IMG/VR virus record: IMGVR_UViG_3300024999_000066
Coordinates: 1-64,000 of that record
Source of the DNA: a virus
Length of the DNA: 64,000 bases
Strand: one strand, 5' to 3'
The notes under the pieces were generated by a model that searched no databases, was not told the origin of the DNA, and saw only the letters and a program-made list of their open reading frames with translations. Positions 15,896-23,720 of the stretch are shown piece after piece. The translations under genes were made by a program, and so were the position numbers. Within the stretch, counting starts at the first letter, position 1. Each line of letters starts with the position of its first letter.

Positions 15896-16050
15896 TCTAC
15901 ATCCCACTCCTCGGTACGATACTTAATCCAATCTTTATTGTTTTGCAACTCTTTTTCAGCTTGAACTACACGAGCTTTATCTAAACTTTCTACAACACCA
16001 ATTACCCGTGGAGTGCCAAAGTCAGATTCAATTACTAAATAAACCACCAT
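15892..16050 (-). CDS. Small hypothetical protein
   Basis: 52 aa from ATG 16050 (AAGGAG upstream). A beta strand start (MVVYLVIES) and a charged helix (LDKARVVQAEKELQNNK); resembles small ferredoxin-like phage proteins. Function unknown. Confidence 0.55.
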   Translation of the reverse strand: MVVYLVIESDFGTPRVIGVVESLDKARVVQAEKELQNNKDWIKYRTEEWDVE

Positions 16051-16184
16051 TACATTTCTCCTTGGTCGATACAATTAGAAACTAAATCATATTCTAAATA
16101 GGCTTGTGGGTCAACATCAAAGCATGGGTCTGGATGGTCGTCCACGTCTGGGACTTCGTATAGTTGGTCGAAGATATTTTTCAT
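16050..16184 (-). CDS. Small acidic hypothetical protein
   Basis: 44 aa starting MKNIFDQLYEV. TAATG one-base overlaps with both neighbours support a real coupled gene. No motif. Confidence 0.5.
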   Translation of the reverse strand: MKNIFDQLYEVPDVDDHPDPCFDVDPQAYLEYDLVSNCIDQGEM

Positions 16185-16408
16185 TAAACATACACCAAAG
16201 CTCGTGGAATAACGTCTTCAAAACCGAAGTCATATTCTTCAGCCTCTTTCAACGTATCAAATACGTAGTCATCTGCATGGTAAACAAAGTCAACCCCTTG
16301 TACTTCATTGTAGCCATTTCCTTCACTATCTATAGAGCTGATAACTGTAACATCACCAACATTCGCCTGAATGCTTCGAAGTTGTTCAATCAATTCACTA
16401 ATTTTCAT
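16184..16408 (-). CDS. Conserved small phage protein
   Basis: 74 aa starting MKISELIEQLRSIQANVGD. This opening, a helix followed by a GDVTVI strand, is common in small phage and plasmid proteins of unknown function. First gene of the small coupled chain downstream of the ClpP-like gene. Confidence 0.6.
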   Translation of the reverse strand: MKISELIEQLRSIQANVGDVTVISSIDSEGNGYNEVQGVDFVYHADDYVFDTLKEAEEYDFGFEDVIPRALVYV

Positions 16409-16484
16409 AATTCTCTCCTATCAATTTGTTTAATTGTGCCTTTGTAGAACGTATTCTAGGTCAGGCACGGGGGTTTGTCCAGTG

Positions 16485-17513
16485 TTATTTTGAAAGAATA
16501 CGCGTTGAGATGTATTCTCGTGAAACCTCATCCACACCATCATGTAGGAAAGCAGTCACAGGCCGAAGACCTTGGAATTTATCAGTATCTTTTGGATTAC
16601 TAACCATCCAGATAACATAGTCCCCATTTTCAAGTGTGGCTTTTGATTGCTTCACATTAAATTTTGTGATTTTACTCCCATCAAGTTCTCCAGCCTCTCG
16701 ATGCCCTTCAATGTCGTATTTAGCCAAGTGCCAGTTTGGGAATACACGAAGATGCAATGAGCCTTTCTTTTCCTCAGCTAACTCAAGTTTCAAAGTTTTA
16801 CGTTCCTTAGCATCCCTTGCAGCAAGAGCTTTGGTTACACCAGCTTGGACAGCTTTCTCTACAAGTTCTTCTAAGTTGAATTCTGGGAAGTCATCTTCTT
16901 CCATTTCTTCACCATTATTCTGACCACATTCTGGTGATCCGCACGGGCAAGGAAGACTTGCACGATATTCTTGCAAAGCATCCAAGCGATCAGCAATATT
17001 TTCAGCATCAAAATAAAACGGTGTTCCTTTTATGACGTCGCTAAGGTCTTCGGGACTGAGGAAGCCGGAATACACTTTCTCATAAAGACGTTTCAACTGG
17101 TTTCGGCTAAAGTTAGCGTGTTCCAAAATATCCGTGTCCTTGCCTCCTAGCGAATAACTTGATGTGTGAATCATTAGGCTAGAAGTATCATCAAGAATCC
17201 ATTCCCGACAGCTCAGACTAATGACGCTGGCAGCACTTGCACACTCAGGGCCAATAATTGCAATTGTGTGGGCAGCACAACTATTCAATGACCGATGAAA
17301 AAGCATTGCTGTATCAAGATATCCGCCCGGAGAGCATACGTCAAGTACCACGGTATCTTGCTCAGAACAGCTATTAATCAAATCAAGTTCATCGCTCCAA
17401 TTACTTGGTTCAGAGATATCCTCATGAATTCGGATAACGTGAGTCATACCACCATTGTGACTAGAAGAGATTCGGGATTTCTGTGGCAACAGCATTAGTT
17501 CTTCGTGTTTCAT
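16485..17513 (-). CDS. ClpP-like serine protease with C-terminal extension
   Basis: 342 aa. Residues about 25-180 are ClpP/crotonase-like: SPGG (61-64), nucleophile region ECASAAS with likely catalytic Ser93, and MIHTSS with His116; the acid is probably in FYFDAENIAD. After residue 190 comes CPCGSPECG, an acidic linker, then a basic-plus-beta domain ending in GDYVIWMVSNPKD. It lies among early minus-strand genes, far from the head genes, and a separate S49-type prohead protease exists at 33378. It is therefore unlikely to be the main capsid maturation protease. Target unknown. Confidence 0.75.
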   Translation of the reverse strand: MKHEELMLLPQKSRISSSHNGGMTHVIRIHEDISEPSNWSDELDLINSCSEQDTVVLDVCSPGGYLDTAMLFHRSLNSCAAHTIAIIGPECASAASVISLSCREWILDDTSSLMIHTSSYSLGGKDTDILEHANFSRNQLKRLYEKVYSGFLSPEDLSDVIKGTPFYFDAENIADRLDALQEYRASLPCPCGSPECGQNNGEEMEEDDFPEFNLEELVEKAVQAGVTKALAARDAKERKTLKLELAEEKKGSLHLRVFPNWHLAKYDIEGHREAGELDGSKITKFNVKQSKATLENGDYVIWMVSNPKDTDKFQGLRPVTAFLHDGVDEVSREYISTRILSK

Positions 17514-17522
17514 ATATCTTCC

Positions 17523-18662
17523 TCAGTCAGTAATTTCAACAGTATAATTCATAAGTGCTCGGTAAGCAACATCTGGAATCTCAGATTTCCATTTTTCAGC
17601 TAATTTCTTTGCTAGATATTCTTTGTGAACTTTATAAGCATTGAAAGCTTCTTCGACATTATAAAATTTACCTAATACAATATTCTTACCATCCTCCCTT
17701 CCCTGCACTCGGTAGTAGGGTGTCCCATTGTATTTGTAAGCAATATCAACACCAAGCGGTAAATCATTAACCCTCTTTCTTTTGATAAAGCTGTTAATTT
17801 CCCTTGGTAGGTAGACACAGGTATCGGGTCCGTAAATCTTATTCCCTTTTACTAGCAAATCTTTTTCCAAATCCCAGCCCGTATTTCCAAAATTAGGTTG
17901 TGTTGTAGCCCACTCAGCAAAATCCTGGAAACATTTCCAACCCTCAGAAACCTCTTTGTCTTTATAGGATGTTTTTGCCTCTTTTGATACGTAGCAACGT
18001 TTCAACATACTGTTCCAATCCGCATATTCTGTTGTGTGCTGACCATCTACTTTTGCAATGAACTTTCCTATGCCGAAGTACCCAACCCCTGCAACAGATG
18101 GGTGGTAAGGATTGCAGAAATTACCACGTTTAGCATTTCCCGAGTTAACCTCAATCACGGCTTCATGTTTATCTCTGATTTTTAGTAAGTAGTTTTTCCC
18201 ACTAAACCCAACAATTTCAGCTTCATAGCCTTCAGAGTTTGTGAAAGTTTCACCAAGAGAGGCTGCTCCAAGAGGTGAGGAACAAATACCACAATTCCTC
18301 TTTCTATCATTTCTCAATCGCAGCCCATCAACTTCAACAGTGTTACCACAATCGCAGAGACAGGTCCAAATTCTTTCTTGTCTGGAATTCCTTTTGTCTG
18401 TCATCTCAATTACAGTAAGCTTGCCTGTCCTTTTCCCAGTAAGGTCTACTGTAGGCTTGTCTTTTGGACACAAGCCACATGTTTTAGTTTTACCAGATTT
18501 GACATCTGTAAGTGATTTTACTGTCAACTCTCCTCCACATTCGCAGGATACTTCAACCAACCGTTTCATTTTCCCGTTAGAACGTCTACTCGGCTCTACC
18601 TCTCTAACAATTTGTAGTTTACCGAACTTCTTATCCAACGGGAGTTCGCTAAGAACTCCCAT
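17523..18662 (-). CDS. Homing endonuclease-like protein with two Cys4 modules
   Basis: 379 aa. Two tandem modules of the form (G)KLTVI ... C.CG ... CG.C (about 10-65 and 70-130), then a module of another type (GYEAEIVGFSGKNYLLKI), then the C-terminal domain shared with 1-858 and 63258-63884 (WNSMLKRCY, LEKDLLVKGNKIYGPDTC, PREINSF). Placed between the PhoH and ClpP-like genes with 9 nt gaps, as expected of a mobile insertion. Nuclease activity is inferred. Confidence 0.68.
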   Translation of the reverse strand: MGVLSELPLDKKFGKLQIVREVEPSRRSNGKMKRLVEVSCECGGELTVKSLTDVKSGKTKTCGLCPKDKPTVDLTGKRTGKLTVIEMTDKRNSRQERIWTCLCDCGNTVEVDGLRLRNDRKRNCGICSSPLGAASLGETFTNSEGYEAEIVGFSGKNYLLKIRDKHEAVIEVNSGNAKRGNFCNPYHPSVAGVGYFGIGKFIAKVDGQHTTEYADWNSMLKRCYVSKEAKTSYKDKEVSEGWKCFQDFAEWATTQPNFGNTGWDLEKDLLVKGNKIYGPDTCVYLPREINSFIKRKRVNDLPLGVDIAYKYNGTPYYRVQGREDGKNIVLGKFYNVEEAFNAYKVHKEYLAKKLAEKWKSEIPDVAYRALMNYTVEITD

Positions 18663-18671
18663 ATTATCTCC

Positions 18672-19448
18672 TTAGTCGTTATCGTAAGCCCGAATTACAT
18701 CTTTCACAATGTCTGCCCGCATGATTGACTCAATTGGAAACTTGTAATAACCAATACCTTCATACTTCTTCTGCATATCTTCAGTAAAGAATCGACCCAT
18801 TGCATCACGAAGTGCATTTCGACCACCTCGATCATCAGTGTAAAGTTGCCCACTAGACCCCAATACAATTGTTTTAGTGCCGTGGCCGATACGTTCAAGC
18901 AATAGCTTCAAGATTAGTGGAGATAACAGTTGACACTCATCCAAAACGTAAATAGTTTCGGTTCGGGTGTGCCCAAGTGCAAAATTTGGAATTGCAAAAT
19001 GAATGCGTTTACCCAGATCAGCCTCAAACTTACCTTTACCAATGAACTCTGTCAGAAGGAATTTAGTCGATTCGAAGTGTACACCAAGTTTCTCATCAAT
19101 GGTGGCGGCTCCCGGAAGAAATCCGATACGGTCCATACCCATTTCTGCTGGGGTACGTACAAAGTAAATCTGTTTATTTACATCAGCCAAATACTCTTGG
19201 CAAGCATAGTACAAGGCAATAGAAGTTTTACCTGATCCCGCATACGAATCAATAAAAGTGATATCGTGATTTTCGATTACCTCAAGAGCCTCCTTTTGCC
19301 AAAAACTTGGATTAAAAGTTTTCATGCCTACACATTCATCATTACGCAGGGATTGAACTGGCTTCTTGTCCGCACGAGTGCGCTTCCTTGGAACCAATAC
19401 CTCGACGCCCTCAATATCTACTACGAAACTTCTCTTGGCCGCGCCCAT
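18672..19448 (-). CDS. phoH: PhoH-like ATPase
   Basis: 258 aa. Walker A AGSGKT (70-75) and Walker B YVLDECQ; GSSGQLYTDDRG is a sensor-like motif. This is the PhoH/phosphate-starvation type P-loop ATPase, common in phages and proposed to act on RNA. ATG 19448 is preferred; the only longer start is TTG at 19469. GAAGG lies upstream within the small Cys-rich frame. Its role in infection is unknown. Confidence 0.85.
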   Translation of the reverse strand: MGAAKRSFVVDIEGVEVLVPRKRTRADKKPVQSLRNDECVGMKTFNPSFWQKEALEVIENHDITFIDSYAGSGKTSIALYYACQEYLADVNKQIYFVRTPAEMGMDRIGFLPGAATIDEKLGVHFESTKFLLTEFIGKGKFEADLGKRIHFAIPNFALGHTRTETIYVLDECQLLSPLILKLLLERIGHGTKTIVLGSSGQLYTDDRGGRNALRDAMGRFFTEDMQKKYEGIGYYKFPIESIMRADIVKDVIRAYDND

Positions 19449-19452
19449 ACAT

Positions 19453-19542
19453 TTATTTCCTTCTATCAATTAAGTAGTTTTCACAACACCCTTTGCACCT
19501 TTCACAACCACTTTGCTTTCTACCACAACGACACAATCGCAC
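19453..19542 (-). CDS. Small Cys-rich peptide, possibly frameshifted
   Basis: From GTG 19542 the frame reads 29 aa with CRCGRKQSGCERCKGCCENY, a strongly zinc-binding pattern. There is no ribosome binding site at the GTG. An adjacent frame starting at a TTG (19575) that overlaps the previous stop gives SEIVLANDLVVCDC, which looks like the natural N-terminus. Removing one TG from the GATTGTGTCG stretch would join them into about 40 aa. Either a frameshifted gene or a short GTG-started gene. Confidence 0.45.
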   Translation of the reverse strand: MRLCRCGRKQSGCERCKGCCENYLIDRRK

Positions 19543-19569
19543 ACTACTAGATCATTTGCAAGAACTATT

Positions 19570-19800
19570 TCACTCAACCACATATTTTGTCTTGCTGTCC
19601 ATCTTAAGTGCCTCTAGAAATTTCTTAGCAGCCTTTTCCACAGAGCATTTTTGAGAAATACTACACTTAATCCCATTAAAATCAAACTTCACGTAAGCTA
19701 AGTTATTAGTTATAGCAAACCGTCTAGCTTCTGTACAAGCATCCTCAATAGATGTTCCAGCAAGGAACGAAACACTTACTTCCATATTAGACTTTCTCAT
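19570..19800 (-). CDS. Hypothetical protein
   Basis: 76 aa. AAGGAG precedes ATG 19800; overlaps the end of 19787-19981 by 14 nt. Alpha/beta pattern with two cysteines (KCSISQKC). No family recognised. Confidence 0.6.
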   Translation of the reverse strand: MRKSNMEVSVSFLAGTSIEDACTEARRFAITNNLAYVKFDFNGIKCSISQKCSVEKAAKKFLEALKMDSKTKYVVE

Positions 19801-19981
19801 TTGTTAGCTCCTTAATTCTTTGCCGTAAATGCTCGTCAGTTTCAACCCATGCCATTTTTAGAATGCTATATCCAACCATTGACCAAACACAATGGTCATT
19901 AGGTTTATCATTCTCATCATAACCATAAATTCCTCTGGAAACTTGAGGTAGACTTGCTAAATAGTCTAGATAAGAAATCAT
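19787..19981 (-). CDS. Small hypothetical protein
   Basis: 64 aa. MISYLDYLASLPQVS at the start; ATG overlaps the preceding TGA (ATGA). No motif. Confidence 0.6.
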   Translation of the reverse strand: MISYLDYLASLPQVSRGIYGYDENDKPNDHCVWSMVGYSILKMAWVETDEHLRQRIKELTNEKV

Positions 19982-20127
19982 TGAATTTCCTCCACTAATT
20001 CAAGTACTTTATAAACCAACTCTTCAGCCGTAATCACACTTTTATCCTCAAGGTCATCAAAGACCTGATTAGACCACTCTACATAGGCTGCATAGATAGC
20101 CTTCTTTTGTTGGTCTGTTATTGTCAC
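19978..20127 (-). CDS. Small helical protein (GTG start)
   Basis: 49 aa, GTG start after GGAGGAG; overlaps the previous stop. Sequence MTITDQQKKAIYAAYVEW is helical. Coupled on both sides. Function unknown. Confidence 0.55.
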   Translation of the reverse strand: MTITDQQKKAIYAAYVEWSNQVFDDLEDKSVITAEELVYKVLELVEEIQ

Positions 20128-20375
20128 AGCTTCTCCTCCAATTCAAGACACTTATTCAATTCACTATGTAAACCCTTTGACTGCAACACATTAGTCATAG
20201 CCCTATTAACCCTCTCCAAATAAGCTTTCTCTTCAATGCATTTAGCCAACACATGATACAACGCTTCAGCATAGCCTATTTGATTAATGTTAGGGTCCAT
20301 TAATACTTGTTGCAAAGACCCGTAGCATCCACTAGGGTCGAGGGCTTTTAGTTTACTCAGCTCCTGTGGCTTCAT
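20124..20375 (-). CDS. Hypothetical protein
   Basis: 83 aa, mostly helical, ATGA-coupled at both ends. No family recognised. Confidence 0.6.
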   Translation of the reverse strand: MKPQELSKLKALDPSGCYGSLQQVLMDPNINQIGYAEALYHVLAKCIEEKAYLERVNRAMTNVLQSKGLHSELNKCLELEEKL

Positions 20376-20524
20376 CTCTTTTCCTCATCTTTCTTTTTCT
20401 GTAATGCTTTGTCAAACAAGCTCGATAGATAATTAGCACATTCGTGAGATGTTCCATAGCCGAGGATGGCATCCATAGCGTCTAGGTCGAGTTCATATTG
20501 AATCTTACCGAGTTTTTCACTCAT
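20372..20524 (-). CDS. Small hypothetical protein
   Basis: 50 aa starting MSEKLGKIQYELDLD, with a lysine/glutamate-rich end. Overlaps neighbours by 4 nt on both sides. No motif. Confidence 0.55.
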   Translation of the reverse strand: MSEKLGKIQYELDLDAMDAILGYGTSHECANYLSSLFDKALQKKKDEEKR

Positions 20525-20925
20525 ACCAGATCAGCTCCTACAATAACAGCCTTATTAATCTCCTTAGTTGAAGTTACACCATCAAGAGTAGCAGTAAACT
20601 TCACACCAACCATCTCACTGCCGCCCCAGTTCATACCATAACCCGATTCGCTACTTCCCACCTCCATCTGTGCAGCATACTTATCAAACACTACTTTAAG
20701 TTCTGCCATAAATCCTGTCATAACAGCCTCTTGATTAGCTTCTAGGATCTTTTGTGTAGCCCAAGCCTTTACACTCTCAATTGTAGTGGCAATAGCGTCA
20801 AATTCTGTTTCAAAGCCAATCTCTGTTGGATCAGCAGTGTAAATAGAGCCTGCCAACGTATCCACGCTAGTTTGTGTAGCAATTGCTTGTGTAATAACAG
20901 CTTCGAATAATGTTGTATCAGTCAT
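20521..20925 (-). CDS. Hypothetical protein
   Basis: 134 aa. Helical N-terminal two thirds, then a beta-rich end (GVKFTATLDGVTS). GGAG precedes the second of two close ATGs (20925). No family recognised. Confidence 0.65.
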   Translation of the reverse strand: MTDTTLFEAVITQAIATQTSVDTLAGSIYTADPTEIGFETEFDAIATTIESVKAWATQKILEANQEAVMTGFMAELKVVFDKYAAQMEVGSSESGYGMNWGGSEMVGVKFTATLDGVTSTKEINKAVIVGADLV

Positions 20926-21242
20926 TCATTTTCTCCAAATAGCTTATTGTGTGCTTTGATAAAATCAGGATGTAGATTACCGTTTGTCCGTAGTAACATC
21001 CTATCGTACCATTCTTTGTAGCTTTGTACACCGCCCTCTTTAATTTCTGTAATGATCCAAGTTTTCCAGTGGTCAATCTCTTCCATACCAAAACCCTCAA
21101 GACGTAATGTGTCTACAGAATCATAGTTGGTTTTCCTTTGCTCTATGTTGGTTGGTCCTGTACAGTGATCATGATTACACCCTAACTTTTCAATATCTGT
21201 GAGGATATCATAAGGCTTACCGTTTCCGCAGCATACTTTCAT
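20922..21242 (-). CDS. Hypothetical protein with Cys/His cluster
   Basis: 106 aa from ATG 21242. CCGNGK at the start and CNHDHC near residue 22 suggest a small metal site; the remainder is helical. Function unknown. Confidence 0.6.
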   Translation of the reverse strand: MKVCCGNGKPYDILTDIEKLGCNHDHCTGPTNIEQRKTNYDSVDTLRLEGFGMEEIDHWKTWIITEIKEGGVQSYKEWYDRMLLRTNGNLHPDFIKAHNKLFGENE

Positions 21243-21409
21243 CAATCATACCACCTATTAGTTTGACTCGTATACGGAGGAACGAAATACATGCTAGCAA
21301 ATTCCTCTGCGTTTTGTTTTGTAGAGAATTCTGCAAGCTTTTCTTTTCCGTAGAATACACGGAAAGGTTTCTTTGTGGAGTAGGTCATTTGGCAGATACG
21401 GATTTTCAT
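21242..21409 (-). CDS. Small hypothetical protein
   Basis: 55 aa starting MKIRICQMTYST. AAGGGG precedes the ATG. Basic first half (KKPFRVFYGKEK), aromatic second half. One-base overlap with the next gene. Confidence 0.55.
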   Translation of the reverse strand: MKIRICQMTYSTKKPFRVFYGKEKLAEFSTKQNAEEFASMYFVPPYTSQTNRWYD

Positions 21410-21410
21410 A

Positions 21411-21632
21411 TTAACCCCTTTGTTTGATCATGTAAACTAATGTACCCATGATCAATGGGCCGAGGATAAACAAAAGTAACGCCGACTGACTGAAAGACAC
21501 CACAGCGGCAGCCAAAGTACCAAATTTGATGTAGGCACAAAGAGCATCAACAGCACATACGACCAAACTCAGCACCCACCACATCTTTGATATTTCCAGC
21601 ACTTCTTCAAACCACTTATAAAATTCATTCAC
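21411..21632 (-). CDS. Two-pass membrane protein
   Basis: 73 aa. Hydrophobic segments at about 18-38 (MWWVLSLVVCAVDALCAYI) and 42-68. Immediately follows another membrane protein gene, so the pair may act together. Function unknown. Confidence 0.65.
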   Translation of the reverse strand: MNEFYKWFEEVLEISKMWWVLSLVVCAVDALCAYIKFGTLAAAVVSFSQSALLLFILGPLIMGTLVYMIKQRG

Positions 21633-21940
21633 TTAAACATCTCCTCAAATTCAGTCATATCTGGTTTAACAATCATATTATACACAAGCCAGATGATTAC
21701 AATCGGCCATATGATCATACAAGCAATCAGCAACAGTGTCCATAGGATTGCTGCAATGAATCCATCTGGGACATCTTCCAGGGCAAGTTTTTCTTCATAG
21801 GAGTTTTCAAGGTCTTCCAGCCAGATCTTTCTACAGACTGATGGTAGCCCTCCGAAGGGGCGGAAGAGGTTTTCTATGTAGGATTTACCCAACAAATAGC
21901 TGCAAATAGCGCATAGAAACCATGATAGGACGTACGTCAT
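21629..21940 (-). CDS. Membrane protein
   Basis: 103 aa. N-terminal hydrophobic segment (about 1-18) and a long C-terminal one (about 61-88, IAAILWTLLLIACMIIWPIV) with an acidic loop between them. ATGA overlap with the next gene. Confidence 0.65.
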   Translation of the reverse strand: MTYVLSWFLCAICSYLLGKSYIENLFRPFGGLPSVCRKIWLEDLENSYEEKLALEDVPDGFIAAILWTLLLIACMIIWPIVIIWLVYNMIVKPDMTEFEEMFK

Positions 21941-22149
21941 TATGATTCAATCCAATCTAGGTCAGTTTGAAAGTATCCGTCGCCGATGTGGTGACCACAC
22001 TCAATATTTGCACAATACAAAATCCAAGGATCATGCTCAAATCTAGCAAGCTGTGTATTGTTAAGTTGTTCGATTACCATTGCACCACAATCCTTACAAC
22101 AGCAATCTTCAAGAACACGGGTATTAGATGGACTTTTAAATTTATTCAC
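21940..22149 (-). CDS. Small zinc-ribbon protein (GTG start)
   Basis: 69 aa. CCCKDCG near residue 16 and CANIECG near residue 46 form a zinc-ribbon pattern. GTG at 22149 overlaps the end of the upstream gene by 4 nt. Function unknown. Confidence 0.6.
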   Translation of the reverse strand: MNKFKSPSNTRVLEDCCCKDCGAMVIEQLNNTQLARFEHDPWILYCANIECGHHIGDGYFQTDLDWIES

Positions 22150-22277
22150 TTCTCTTTATTCCTCAAATGATTTCCCAAATCTATAGGCCACGTAAATAAG
22201 CACCCCAGCGACTTCCAGAATCCTGTGTCGAGAATGGCCATTGTGAATAGTGCCCCGATTAGCCAGATGATGGTCAT
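22146..22277 (-). CDS. Small membrane protein
   Basis: 43 aa starting MTIIWLIGALFTMAIL. One hydrophobic segment at the start, a second shorter one (LGCLFTWPI), basic end. GGAGAGGAAGA upstream; TAATG overlap with the preceding gene. Confidence 0.55.
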   Translation of the reverse strand: MTIIWLIGALFTMAILDTGFWKSLGCLFTWPIDLGNHLRNKEK

Positions 22278-22498
22278 TATTCTTCCTCTCCAAAAGAAAA
22301 TATATGTTTAATATCCTCACAAGGTACACCCTGCTCAAGACAAACAGTTTTAGTACGCTCTACAATTACTTTCTGTAGTTTAGGCTTCCATACAGCCAAC
22401 ACCTTATGTACACCAGCAATATCTTCTTGAATCGACATCAAGCCAATCATACTCTCTGTGATTTGATGATGTTCTTCAAGGTAAGTCAAACGGTCCAT
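22277..22498 (-). CDS. Hypothetical protein
   Basis: 73 aa, helical (YLEEHHQITESMIGLMSIQ), two cysteines near the end. AGGAG precedes the ATG. No family recognised. Confidence 0.6.
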   Translation of the reverse strand: MDRLTYLEEHHQITESMIGLMSIQEDIAGVHKVLAVWKPKLQKVIVERTKTVCLEQGVPCEDIKHIFSFGEEE

Positions 22499-22520
22499 AT
22501 TATTCTCCTATTAAATTAAT

Positions 22521-22979
22521 TTACCACCAAAGAGACTTCCAGCGAAGTGCCAGCAGATCAAGCCCCTCTTGCACCAGTCTCTCATGTTCATGACAATCAG
22601 CATAATATCTAGCTTTCTCTTCCAGATTATCACACTCGATTGTGTATGGAACACTCATTCCTTCTTTAGCAACACCACCCGGAACTGGCACCATCGTGAG
22701 CTTAAAATCATACAAACTCATATCAGGCTCTTTGTTCTCGAAAGCATACATCATCTTCTTGATGTCGTCTAGCCAAGCTTTCACTTCTTTATCTGGAAGG
22801 GAAGCTTCTGGCTCAGAGCAATACGGCATAGGGATGCCAATGCATTTGTCTTCTTTGTAGCGTTGTTCTAGGACATCGTGGAAACGTGACAAACCGGCGT
22901 AGATTATTGGGGATAGGGTGTGGTCTAGTGAGTAGGTGTCTCGGTAAGACGCTTGCCATTTTCCACGTGTGTACCTCAT
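22521..22979 (-). CDS. Hypothetical protein
   Basis: 152 aa, mixed alpha/beta, acidic. ATGA overlap with the stop of 22976-23275. No family recognised; second gene of the long minus operon. Confidence 0.65.
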   Translation of the reverse strand: MRYTRGKWQASYRDTYSLDHTLSPIIYAGLSRFHDVLEQRYKEDKCIGIPMPYCSEPEASLPDKEVKAWLDDIKKMMYAFENKEPDMSLYDFKLTMVPVPGGVAKEGMSVPYTIECDNLEEKARYYADCHEHERLVQEGLDLLALRWKSLWW

Positions 22980-23275
22980 TCAACACCTCCATAATAATCT
23001 TTGACTTGTTGAATACTCATGGGTATATGCAATGCATCACTCCAGAATGATTCTTTATATGTCTCAAACGTTATTACACCCTTCTGTTTATAGTAGTCAG
23101 ACTTATCTGTATCTTTTATGTACAAACCATAGAGGTTATCTACTTCATACTGCGCAAGTGTGTTAACTGTGCTACCTCCCCTCCAAGCATGTCCATTCTT
23201 GAACAATATATCAAGCACTTCTAGACATTCTTTGGTGGAGCTACACCTTACCTTTACACCACTAAGCCTTACCAT
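22976..23275 (-). CDS. Hypothetical protein, first gene of the minus operon
   Basis: 99 aa, with GGAGG well placed before ATG 23275 and a promoter-like sequence at 23306-23334. No family recognised. Its position makes it probably the earliest gene of the 6134-23275 block. Confidence 0.65.
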   Translation of the reverse strand: MVRLSGVKVRCSSTKECLEVLDILFKNGHAWRGGSTVNTLAQYEVDNLYGLYIKDTDKSDYYKQKGVITFETYKESFWSDALHIPMSIQQVKDYYGGVE

Positions 23276-23305
23276 TTCAAACCTCCTTCTCTAAGTGATG
23301 CAATC

Positions 23306-23334
23306 ATTCTCGCACGTCTTGTTGTGGAAAGCAA
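23306..23334 (-). promoter_or_regulatory. Putative sigma70-type promoter for the minus operon
   Basis: On the minus strand TTGCTT (plus 23329-23334), 17 bp spacer, GAGAAT (plus 23306-23311), about 35 nt upstream of the first minus-strand gene. Confidence 0.5.
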
Positions 23335-23402
23335 GCGGATTGCTAAAAGAATTTAGATTTGGTTAGGTTGATTTGGAATAGGGATTATTTTGGTAGATAG
23401 GG

Positions 23403-23431
23403 TTGACAGGATGCTGCGGCTTAGCTATAGT
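23403..23431 (+). promoter_or_regulatory. Strong sigma70-type promoter
   Basis: TTGACA at 23403-23408, 17 bp spacer, TATAGT at 23426-23431. Confidence 0.8.
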
Positions 23432-23492
23432 TGAATTTACGTAAGGCTAAAGCCTAGCACCAAATACAATGATAATAAAGCAGATCAAAAGC

Positions 23493-23521
23493 TTGACATT
23501 CGGTTGTTGATGCTTTAAGAT
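23493..23521 (+). promoter_or_regulatory. Second sigma70-type promoter
   Basis: TTGACA at 23493-23498, 17 bp spacer, TAAGAT at 23516-23521; tandem with the 23403 promoter. Confidence 0.6.
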
Positions 23522-23720
23522 TGATCCTTAAGTTTTGTTTTTCTTTTGTGTTTGGTTTCATGTTTTTCTCTTTCTTTCACCACCTTTAGGTGTGTGCTGT
23601 TCCAAAGAGCTTGGAATGAAAATCTCTACAAGCCACGTTCTATAAGGGCTGTAGGAATTTAACCTTTAAAAGAAGAATTGATATACAAGAGCTAAGCCGT
23701 GATATAAATAGGAGACTAGA

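Larger units (their letters stand above)
23276..23720. other. Divergent regulatory region
   Basis: About 445 bases without a gene between the divergent minus and plus blocks. It contains one minus-strand promoter candidate and two plus-strand TTGACA promoters (23403, 23493), so the 23721 mRNA has a leader of roughly 190-290 nt. A small CACC/GGTG hairpin lies near 23580. No T-run terminator was seen. Confidence 0.6.
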
